This document shows, in pieces, positions 57,691-64,000 of a stretch of 64,000 bases of DNA. The notes under the pieces were generated by a model. It ran no database searches. It saw only the letters and a program-made list of their open reading frames with translations, and was not told the origin of the DNA. The number at the start of each line of letters is the position of its first letter. Position 1 is the first letter of the stretch. This DNA is from Alteromonas aestuariivivens (GTDB lineage Bacteria > Pseudomonadota > Gammaproteobacteria > Enterobacterales > Alteromonadaceae): positions 186,001 through 250,000 of the forward strand of contig NZ_QRHA01000005.1 in NCBI RefSeq assembly GCF_003367475.1, given 5' to 3'. The position numbers and the translations under genes are program-made.

Positions 57691-59031
57691 ATGTTACCAA
57701 ACACGCTAAAAACCCGGCTGAATGCCTACATGGAGTCTATCTCAACCAGTTACTGGTTTATACCGACCTGCATGATGGCGCTTTCGATACTGTTGTGCTT
57801 CCTTAGTCTGAGGTACATTCACCGTGCAAACCTTCCCGACGGTGTCCAGAACCTGTTCCCGGACATCACCCAGGAAGGAGCTCAGCAACTTCTCTCAACC
57901 ATTGCCACCTCTATGATATCCGCGACCAGTATCGCATTTTCAATGACCATAGTTGCGCTGACCCTGGCGTCTTCACAATTCGGCTCGCGCCTTCTGCGAA
58001 CCTTTATGCTGGACAAAGGTACCCAGGTAGTCCTTGGTACCCTGGTAGCGACTTTTCTGTTTTGCCTGCTGGCACTGCACCACCTTAGTTCCATTCAGTC
58101 CAATCTGGAAGCCCTATCGCTACTGGCAGGTATTTCAGTACTGCTGGGCCTCATTGATGTATTTGTCATTATCTATTTCATTCATCACCTTTCCAGAGCC
58201 ATACAGGCTGACTCAGTAATTCATCAGTGCTTTCATGAATGCTTGGGAAACCTGGATAACCTGTTGCCTGATCCACAGATACAAACGGAACATAAAACCA
58301 TAACTGAAGAGCTTCCAAAAATCGGCCGCTTTCGTCATACAGTCCGGGCTATGCGCAGTGGATTCATCCAAACCATCACCTATTCCCACCTGACCAAAAA
58401 ACACTTTAACGGCGTTTTCGGCGTCGAAATCAAGGTTCGCAGCGGTGACCATGTTCTGTTGTCTGAACCCCTGTTTGTAATACACAGCACACATCCGATA
58501 TCAGATGATATGCTTAAACCATACAGGCAATGCGTGTTGATAGGCTCAAAGAGAACACCCGTCCAGGATCCTGAATTCGCCATCAGCCAGATTGTTGAAA
58601 TAGCTTTGCGTGCCTTATCACCGGGGATCAACGATCCTCACACCGCAATTACCTGCGTTAACCGCCTTAGTGCAGCATGCGGGCAAATGGCAGAACGCCA
58701 CTTCCCCACTCCCTGCATCATCGACTTACAAAGTAACGTCTGGTTACAACGCCGAACCTTTACGATGGCGAGTATAATCAATAAGGCGTTTGACCAGATA
58801 CGCCAGGCAGGCGCCGGCCACCTCTCTGTGACCTTATGCCTGCTGGAAAACCTGACCAAGCTGTGCAGCTACGTAGAGCCTAAGTATATGGAGCTTCTGG
58901 AGGAACAAGCGAGTGCAACACTGGAGCTCACTTTAATGGGCGATTTATGCAGGCACGACAGGCAAATACTTCGGGTTGCCTACGACCAGTTCCAGAATGC
59001 TCGCGAACAATATAACCTGCACGACTCTTAA
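57691..59031 (+). CDS. DUF2254 family membrane protein
   Basis: 446 residues from the ATG at 57691; a TTG start 48 bases earlier is less likely. Four hydrophobic helices fill the first 160 residues or so (WFIPTCMMALSILLCFLSL, FSMTIVALTLASSQF, GTLVATFLFCLLALH, LLAGISVLLGLIDVFVI), followed by a soluble domain with the family motif RALSPGINDPHTA (near 305). The function of the family is unknown. The gene ends 6 bases from the convergent YqaE-like gene. Confidence 0.88.
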   Translation: MLPNTLKTRLNAYMESISTSYWFIPTCMMALSILLCFLSLRYIHRANLPDGVQNLFPDITQEGAQQLLSTIATSMISATSIAFSMTIVALTLASSQFGSRLLRTFMLDKGTQVVLGTLVATFLFCLLALHHLSSIQSNLEALSLLAGISVLLGLIDVFVIIYFIHHLSRAIQADSVIHQCFHECLGNLDNLLPDPQIQTEHKTITEELPKIGRFRHTVRAMRSGFIQTITYSHLTKKHFNGVFGVEIKVRSGDHVLLSEPLFVIHSTHPISDDMLKPYRQCVLIGSKRTPVQDPEFAISQIVEIALRALSPGINDPHTAITCVNRLSAACGQMAERHFPTPCIIDLQSNVWLQRRTFTMASIINKAFDQIRQAGAGHLSVTLCLLENLTKLCSYVEPKYMELLEEQASATLELTLMGDLCRHDRQILRVAYDQFQNAREQYNLHDS

Positions 59032-59037
59032 CACCGG

Positions 59038-59196
59038 TCATCGTTTGGCGATGATGTAAACCGCATGGATAACCCCGGGGAAATATCCCAGCAGGGTCAA
59101 GAGAATGTTGATCCAGAATTGTGCACCGATACCCACCTGCAGGAAAACTCCAAGTGGCGGAAGCAGGATTGAAAGCAAAATACGAATGAAGTCCAT
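59038..59196 (-). CDS. YqaE/Pmp3 family small membrane protein
   Basis: 52 residues. Two helices: MDFIRILLSILLPPLGVFLQ and QFWINILLTLLGYFPGVIHA, then a basic tail. The PPLGVF turn and GxxPGxIHAxYII are the signature of the YqaE/Pmp3 (UPF0057) family, which in yeast and bacteria affects membrane potential and salt or cold tolerance. An AGGGG ribosome site lies 7 bases before the ATG. It converges on the DUF2254 gene with a 6-base gap and shares the osmotic-stress theme of its neighbourhood. Confidence 0.92.
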   Translation of the reverse strand: MDFIRILLSILLPPLGVFLQVGIGAQFWINILLTLLGYFPGVIHAVYIIAKR

Positions 59197-59289
59197 AAGC
59201 TACCCCTGTTAACGATTCAAGTCAGGCAAAACCACCTGAATACAGGTATAACGCATATACGGGCCAATACAAGCAGCCCGCCTGAAATT

Positions 59290-60042
59290 CTAAAATTGCA
59301 GGGTCAGCCCCAAAACCGGGCCGTGAGTGACAGTGTCATAGCGGTAGTAGCTATCCTCGCCTTTTGTGCCTTCATCATATTCCACCCAGGTTGCTTTGTA
59401 TTTTACGCTCAATTGCATGGATGACTTGATTTCATAAAGTACACCGACAACGAGCTGAGAGGTGAAGTCTGCCTCAATCCCCATCCCGCCTAAATCAGCC
59501 TGAGCTTCTAACTGCCAGTTTTCCGATAGGGGTTGGCGCCATCTGAAGCCGAGAAAAAGATCGACCCAGTCAATATCCCGTCTTAAATGTGCCGGTTCAG
59601 GAACCACCGGACTCTCTACATCAAGACCAAGATTGTTATTCCACCAACGTAACCCAACGGTAGTTTCGAGAGTTCCCAGGGCCAGGAGATTGCGATACAG
59701 CAACGCCCCTTCCAGAACCCCCTGGCGCACATTGGCAACTACCTCATTGTCGCCGGGAAAAGTGGCTTCCGCTTCCAGATCCATATAGGAGTAATCAATC
59801 CAGCCTCCCCAACCAGACACATGATGTGCTTCGAAGCGAAGCATCAAGGTACTTTCAAGATTTTCAAGAATGGTTGATGTCTCAATATCCAGATCGGCGG
59901 TTGGCAATGCACCCAGAGTATTCTCCCCATCAATCATTACTCCCATGAGATAGGGCTGAATTTCAAACGTCCAGTCTTTGGCTTGGGAAATCGAGGAAAG
60001 TGACCAGGAAACAACAAAAAGAATTAACGGAACCTTTGTCAT
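59290..60042 (-). CDS. Outer-membrane beta-barrel protein
   Basis: 250 residues. A signal peptide (MTKVPLILFVVSWSLSSISQAK) precedes an alternating amphipathic strand pattern rich in Tyr, Trp and Gly and ends in LGLTLQF, the aromatic C-terminal signature of outer-membrane barrels. About ten strands can be counted. The sequence resembles small OmpW/OMP-like barrel families but I do not recognise the exact one. Its role is unknown. It is the first gene beyond tRNA-Leu on the minus strand, where rimP-nusA would be expected. Confidence 0.7.
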   Translation of the reverse strand: MTKVPLILFVVSWSLSSISQAKDWTFEIQPYLMGVMIDGENTLGALPTADLDIETSTILENLESTLMLRFEAHHVSGWGGWIDYSYMDLEAEATFPGDNEVVANVRQGVLEGALLYRNLLALGTLETTVGLRWWNNNLGLDVESPVVPEPAHLRRDIDWVDLFLGFRWRQPLSENWQLEAQADLGGMGIEADFTSQLVVGVLYEIKSSMQLSVKYKATWVEYDEGTKGEDSYYRYDTVTHGPVLGLTLQF

Positions 60043-60187
60043 GGAAGGAGCCCCTGTTACAGGAATAAATGACAGGCCAACGACAGGAAATGGCGACTCA
60101 GAGAAAGTGTAGACTGCGCCACCAGGAAGACCAACTTTGTAGGCCTATTGTGGTAACCCGGCTCGAAAATAGGTAGCTGGATGAATA

Positions 60188-60220
60188 CAAAAAAAAGGGC
60201 TTGCGTTGCCACAAGCCCTT
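60188..60220 (-). terminator. Terminator after tRNA-Leu
   Basis: On the minus strand AAGGGCTTG/CAAGCCCTT, a 9-bp perfect stem with an 8-base loop, is followed by T residues. It lies 8 bases after the encoded CCA and ends the tpiA-secG-tRNA transcript. Confidence 0.9.
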
Positions 60221-60227
60221 TTTGGTT

Positions 60228-60313
60228 TGGTGCGGAAGGCGGGACTTGAACCCGCACGAGCTAGGCTCACCACCCCCTCAAGATGGCGTGTCTACCAATT
60301 CCACCACTTCCGC
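60228..60313 (-). tRNA. tRNA-Leu(GAG), CCA encoded
   Basis: 86 bases. The acceptor GCGGAAG pairs with CTTCCGC. The anticodon arm reads CATCTTGAGGGGG with GAG anticodon, for CUC/CUU codons. A long variable arm (GGTGAGCCTAGCTC) and T arm GGGTTCAAGTCCCG are typical of class II tRNA-Leu. Its place after secG is conserved in gammaproteobacteria. Confidence 0.97.
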
Positions 60314-60324
60314 GAAACTTTTAC

Positions 60325-60732
60325 TTAATTTGGTACGTCAGTCGCTGAATCTTCAGCCGCTTCAGGCACATCAGAAACGCTTGATTCTGCCGCCGGAACG
60401 TCTGACGCTGGTTCTTCAGTCACAGGAACATCAATATTCACCGGCTGTTGCTGCTCTACTGGCACTTCAAGATTTTCCCACTCGTCACCGCCTTTTTCGC
60501 GGTTGGAAGAAAGATTACCCAATACCAGGCTGATCAGGAAGAACAGTGTTGCCAGAATACCGGTTGTCTTGGTCATGAAGTTACCAGAACCGGTTGAACC
60601 GAATACGGTATTTGAACCGCCTGAACCAAATGACGCGCCCATATCGGCACCCTTGCCTTGCTGGATCAGCACAAAACCGATCAGCAACAGTGCAACAATC
60701 AAGTATCCGACCAGTAGCACTTCGTAAATCAT
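60325..60732 (-). CDS. secG: Preprotein translocase subunit SecG
   Basis: 135 residues. Two helices (LLVGYLIVALLLIGFVLIQ and TTGILATLFFLISLVL) are separated by the conserved GKGADMGASFGSG loop. A long Pro/Glu/Val-rich acidic tail follows, as in related bacteria. SecG assists SecYEA protein export. The order tpiA-secG-tRNA-Leu is canonical. Confidence 0.97.
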   Translation of the reverse strand: MIYEVLLVGYLIVALLLIGFVLIQQGKGADMGASFGSGGSNTVFGSTGSGNFMTKTTGILATLFFLISLVLGNLSSNREKGGDEWENLEVPVEQQQPVNIDVPVTEEPASDVPAAESSVSDVPEAAEDSATDVPN

Positions 60733-60742
60733 ATCAACCTCA

Positions 60743-61483
60743 TCAGTTTGCCGACTGGCAAATTGCTGTAAAATCTTCGGTAGTCAGGCTTGCTCCACCA
60801 ATCAATCCACCGTCCACATCGGGCTGATTGAACAATTCGGATGCATTGGATGGCTTCACGCTGCCACCATATAAAATTCTGACTTTTTCCGCCACAGAGC
60901 TGCCGACTTTTGCCAGCTCATCACGAATAAACTTATGCACTTCCTGAGCCTGCTCAGGGGAAGCGGTTTTACCGGTCCCAATGGCCCATATTGGCTCATA
61001 GGCAATAACACACTGGCTCAGCAGCTCCGCTGGAATTTTATCAAACAGCGCAGTCAGCTGCTTACCAATAAATTCCTGCTCTTTATTGTCTTCGCGGATG
61101 TCCAAAGGTTCACCGACACACACAATAGGTGTCAGCCCACCAGTCAGGACAGCCAAAGCTTTTTCGGCGACCAGTTCGCTGCTTTCCTGGTGATCTTCAC
61201 GTCGCTCCGAATGGCCAACGATAACATACCTGCAACCCAGTTCTTTGATCATTTCAACAGAATGATCACCCGTATGCGCACCGTTATTCAGATGGCTTAC
61301 GTCCTGGGCACCCAAAGCAAACGATGCCTGGTCAAAATAAGACAAATAACCGCAAGGAGGACATACTACAATATCAACCTGCTCTGAACCGGCTAGTGAT
61401 TTACAGAAATCCTGAACTAATGAACGATTTCCGTTCATTTTCCAGTTACCTGCCACAAGCGGCTTTCTTAGTTCCTTATTCAT
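60743..61483 (-). CDS. tpiA: Triosephosphate isomerase
   Basis: 246 residues, the normal length. It interconverts dihydroxyacetone phosphate and glyceraldehyde-3-phosphate. VAGNWKMNG holds the active-site Asn and Lys, VGHSERR the His (residue 91), and AYEPIWAIGTGK the catalytic Glu with the flexible loop. It is 10 bases ahead of secG. Confidence 0.98.
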   Translation of the reverse strand: MNKELRKPLVAGNWKMNGNRSLVQDFCKSLAGSEQVDIVVCPPCGYLSYFDQASFALGAQDVSHLNNGAHTGDHSVEMIKELGCRYVIVGHSERREDHQESSELVAEKALAVLTGGLTPIVCVGEPLDIREDNKEQEFIGKQLTALFDKIPAELLSQCVIAYEPIWAIGTGKTASPEQAQEVHKFIRDELAKVGSSVAEKVRILYGGSVKPSNASELFNQPDVDGGLIGGASLTTEDFTAICQSAN

Positions 61484-61580
61484 CTTCTTTTTACCTTAGC
61501 CCTGTCCGAGAGCGGGCGTGATATTAACGATTCCCAAAAAAATATACAAGCAGAAATATCGAAATCTGCCACTCTATCAA

Positions 61581-62924
61581 TTAATTGGCCACTTTGCGTA
61601 CAGCATCGGCAATAAACTCAGCCCATTGCAGTGAAGCCTGCTCGTCATCCGACTCGACCATCACACGAATAAGCGGTTCTGTGCCGCTTTTCCGTAGCAG
61701 AACCCGCCCACGTTTCCCCAGCGAATTTTCTGCTTCTTTCACCGCATCCTGAACGGCTTTGCCGTTGACAGGGTTTTCAGTCGATTCCTGATAACGAATA
61801 TTGATCAGCTGTTGGGGGTACATCTCAAACCCGCTGCTTAGCTCATGCAGGTCCATACTGGAGCGCAACATCGCAGCAAGTACCTGCAAGCCCGCTACAA
61901 TACCGTCACCAGTAGACGCAATATTCAGGTTAAGTATATGGCCAGAGCTTTCTCCACCAATAGCCCACCCCTTTTGCTGCAGTAATTCCATCACGTAACG
62001 ATCGCCAACCTTACTGCGCGCGAAAGGCACTCCGAGTTTGCTCAGGGCGTTTTCCAGCCCCAGATTACTCATTTGAGTACCAACAACCCCGCCTTGCATA
62101 CGACCATTTTTCAGTGCATCGCGGGCAACCATATACAGGATTTGATCGCCATCAATGAGGTTGCCCAGATGATCAACCATCATAATCCGGTCACCGTCCC
62201 CATCAAGGCCAAAGCCTAAATCGGCACCGGTTTCCCTGACCTTGTCGATAGTTGCCTGCATGGAGGTTGCCCCAACGCCGTCATTAATATTCAGGCCATT
62301 GGGCGAAGTGCCAATTTCAATAACCTGGGCTCCCAGCTCACGCAGCACGTTTGGCGCAATATGATAGGTCGCACCGTGGGCACAATCCACTACGATCTTT
62401 AACCCGCGCAAAGACAGCTCGGAAGAAAAAGTGGCTTTACAGAATTCAATATAACGGCCGGAGGCATCGGTAACACGGCTGGCCTTGCCCAATTGGTTGG
62501 ACGCCACACACTCCATGGGTTTTTCCATCATCGCCTCGATGGCCAGTTCGATGTCATCCGCGAGTTTAAAACCTTTGGAAGAGAAGAACTTGATGCCATT
62601 GTCGTAGTAGGGATTATGCGATGCGCTAATCACAATACCTGCTTCAGAGCGGAATGTTTTGGTCAGATAGGCAATGGCAGGCGTTGGCATGGGGCCCAGC
62701 AGGCCAATGTTAATTCCGGCTGCAGACAACCCGGCTTCCAGCGCCGACTCAAGCATATAGCCGGATATGCGGGTATCCTTGCCGATAAGGACTTTATTGG
62801 TCCCCTGCCCGGCCAGTACTTTACCGGCGGCCCAACCCAGCTTGGTAACAAATTCCGGGTTAATGGCACTCTCACCAACTTTACCGCGAATTCCATCTGT
62901 ACCAAAATACTTGCGCTGCCCCAT
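61581..62924 (-). CDS. glmM: Phosphoglucosamine mutase
   Basis: 447 residues from the ATG at 62924, preceded by GGAG; the TTG two codons earlier is not needed. GlmM converts glucosamine-6-phosphate to glucosamine-1-phosphate for peptidoglycan and lipopolysaccharide. The phosphoserine is Ser102 in SASHNP; the metal site DGDGDR and sugar site GEQSGH-like GGESSGH follow, and the phosphate loop is RKSGTEP. Confidence 0.98.
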   Translation of the reverse strand: MGQRKYFGTDGIRGKVGESAINPEFVTKLGWAAGKVLAGQGTNKVLIGKDTRISGYMLESALEAGLSAAGINIGLLGPMPTPAIAYLTKTFRSEAGIVISASHNPYYDNGIKFFSSKGFKLADDIELAIEAMMEKPMECVASNQLGKASRVTDASGRYIEFCKATFSSELSLRGLKIVVDCAHGATYHIAPNVLRELGAQVIEIGTSPNGLNINDGVGATSMQATIDKVRETGADLGFGLDGDGDRIMMVDHLGNLIDGDQILYMVARDALKNGRMQGGVVGTQMSNLGLENALSKLGVPFARSKVGDRYVMELLQQKGWAIGGESSGHILNLNIASTGDGIVAGLQVLAAMLRSSMDLHELSSGFEMYPQQLINIRYQESTENPVNGKAVQDAVKEAENSLGKRGRVLLRKSGTEPLIRVMVESDDEQASLQWAEFIADAVRKVAN

Positions 62925-62945
62925 GATCAACTCCGTTGTTATTAT

Positions 62946-63776
62946 CTATTTTAATGTATTTAGCTTGTTTACAATGGTGACGGCGTCCACCGTTTCCTTA
63001 ACATCATGAACCCGAATGATATGGGCACCCATTGAGGCGGCAATTGTAGCCAGTGCGACACTTCCCGCCAAGCGCTGTTCCACGCCACGGTTCAATAAAT
63101 TCCCGATCATGGATTTTCGCGACATTCCAACCAGCACCGGAAACCCCATGCTGATTATAGCGGGCAACCCATTCACCAACTGGTAATTGTGGTCCAGGGA
63201 TTTGCCAAATCCGTAACCGGGATCAAGTATTATGTTTTGTTTTGGTATGCCAGCCGCAATACAGGCGTCCACACGCTGCAGCAAAAAGGCCTGGACTTCG
63301 CTGACTACATCATTGTAAAGCGGTGCAGCCTGCATGGTTCTGGGCTGCCCTTGCATGTGCATCAGGCACACTGGTACACCAGTACTCGCAGCTACATCTA
63401 ACGCACCGTCTTCCTGCAGAGCCCGTACATCATTAATCAGTCCGGCACCCGCCTTTACCGCTTCATGCATTACTCGCGCTTTACTGGTATCAACCGAAAT
63501 TATTGCATCAATCTGCCCCGCAAGGGCTTCAACAACCGGAATCACCCGCTCCAGCTCTTCATCCTCGCTTACATCCGGCGCTCCCGGGCGGGTTGACTCC
63601 CCACCAACATCAATAAACCGGGCACCGGCTTCCACCATACGATGTACATGCTCTATAGCGGTTGAAAAGCGGTTATGCCTGCCACCGTCAGAGAATGAGT
63701 CTGGTGTGACATTCAGGATACCCATTACCTGGGGAGTGCTAAAATCTGCGCGTTGGGACTGGAACAACATAATCAT
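62946..63776 (-). CDS. folP: Dihydropteroate synthase
   Basis: 276 residues. The TIM-barrel enzyme joins p-aminobenzoate to dihydropterin pyrophosphate in folate synthesis and is the sulfonamide target. GILNVTPDSFSDGG is the diphosphate-binding loop; GGESTRPG and the DPGYGFGKS segment are also diagnostic. It lies between ftsH and glmM as in E. coli, 21 bases before glmM. Confidence 0.97.
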   Translation of the reverse strand: MIMLFQSQRADFSTPQVMGILNVTPDSFSDGGRHNRFSTAIEHVHRMVEAGARFIDVGGESTRPGAPDVSEDEELERVIPVVEALAGQIDAIISVDTSKARVMHEAVKAGAGLINDVRALQEDGALDVAASTGVPVCLMHMQGQPRTMQAAPLYNDVVSEVQAFLLQRVDACIAAGIPKQNIILDPGYGFGKSLDHNYQLVNGLPAIISMGFPVLVGMSRKSMIGNLLNRGVEQRLAGSVALATIAASMGAHIIRVHDVKETVDAVTIVNKLNTLK

Positions 63777-63854
63777 CTTATTGCTTACGAAAAACCAACC
63801 TGCCAGTGAACAAACTTAAATTCAGAAGAAGATCACGCTGGTATTTAGAGAAGG

Positions 63855-63888
63855 GAATAAAACAGCGCCAGTTGTGCAACTGGCGCTT
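63855..63888 (-). terminator. Terminator after ftsH
   Basis: A perfect 10-bp stem AGCGCCAGTT/AACTGGCGCT with a 4-base loop is followed on the minus strand by GTTTTATT. It begins 8 bases beyond the stop of the partial gene at the window edge, so folP has its own promoter or depends on read-through. Confidence 0.8.
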
Positions 63889-63895
63889 TGAACAA

Positions 63896-64000
63896 TTAAC
63901 CGGGTAAATCACCGGGTTTGCCTACAGAGGGCTTGTCTACACCGTCATCGGTAATTTCACCTTCACGGGCAGGTTTACCTCCAGTAGGTTTATCATCACC
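63896..64000 (-). CDS. ftsH: C-terminal tail of ATP-dependent zinc metalloprotease FtsH (partial)
   Basis: Only the last 34 codons are in the window, open through base 64000. The tail is acidic and rich in Gly, Lys, Pro and Asp (GDDKPTGGKPAREGEI...), as are the C-termini of FtsH proteins in marine gammaproteobacteria. The identification rests mainly on gene order, because ftsH precedes folP-glmM in nearly all gammaproteobacteria. The AAA and protease domains are outside the window. Confidence 0.6.
   Translation of the reverse strand, partial: GDDKPTGGKPAREGEITDDGVDKPSVGKPGDLPG

Noticed and set aside
60057-60257. 66-codon frame overlapping tRNA-Leu
   Set aside because: It reads through the tRNA and its terminator, so it cannot be a real protein gene.

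Overview
The window looks like a chromosome segment of a free-living, probably marine, polysaccharide-degrading gammaproteobacterium. The evidence is the gene content: ZipA, lipid A and Kdo genes (lpxK, msbA, kdsB) in an enterobacterial-like order, smc-zipA-ligA, proline synthesis and uptake, and a large glycan-utilisation locus typical of Cellvibrio/Saccharophagus/Alteromonas-like bacteria. The genus cannot be fixed from the sequence alone.

Region 1 (1-23.6 kb) is accessory and is the most unusual part. The end of a CBM6-type glycan enzyme (+) faces a minus-strand operon: a TonB-dependent receptor, two very large lipoproteins with related C-termini, and a 1626-residue lipoprotein with a right-handed beta-helix domain that I read as distantly GH49-like (dextranase/isopullulanase), followed by a beta-trefoil and four tandem carbohydrate-binding modules. 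Divergently transcribed are a 1369-residue hybrid two-component system (HTCS: propeller sensor, kinase, receiver, AraC output) and a second GH49-like protein, secreted rather than lipidated, with three CBM6 modules. Sensor, receptor, two candidate binding lipoproteins and paired enzymes form one coherent glycan sensing, binding, cutting and import unit without SusD. Its substrate is not evident.

Region 2 (23.8-46.6 kb) is mostly core: rimO; a minus-strand LPS operon msbA-lpxK-ycaR-kdsB followed by an SDR gene and a truncated kelch-like ORF; comEC; a DUF2062 gene; smc-zipA-ligA; cysZ; a GAF/GGDEF/EAL protein; a Sel1-like protein with an HExxHxxGxxDEY metallopeptidase motif; nlpI; and a DUF1244 gene.

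Region 3 (46.7-64 kb) holds both ends of a normally continuous conserved cluster on one strand: pnp-(DUF1244)-nlpI at one end, and ftsH-folP-glmM-tpiA-secG-tRNA-Leu(GAG) at the other. The usual middle (rimP-nusA-infB-rbfA-truB-rpsO) is absent. In its place are about 11 kb of unrelated genes: HNH endonuclease, MscS channel, putP-proB-proA, a DUF2878 protein, a phosphatase-diacylglycerol kinase fusion, a DUF2254 protein, a 52-residue YqaE/Pmp3 protein and an outer-membrane beta-barrel protein.

All assignments come from reading motifs, gene order and signals by eye. No database search was possible, and family calls for the large secreted proteins are inference.
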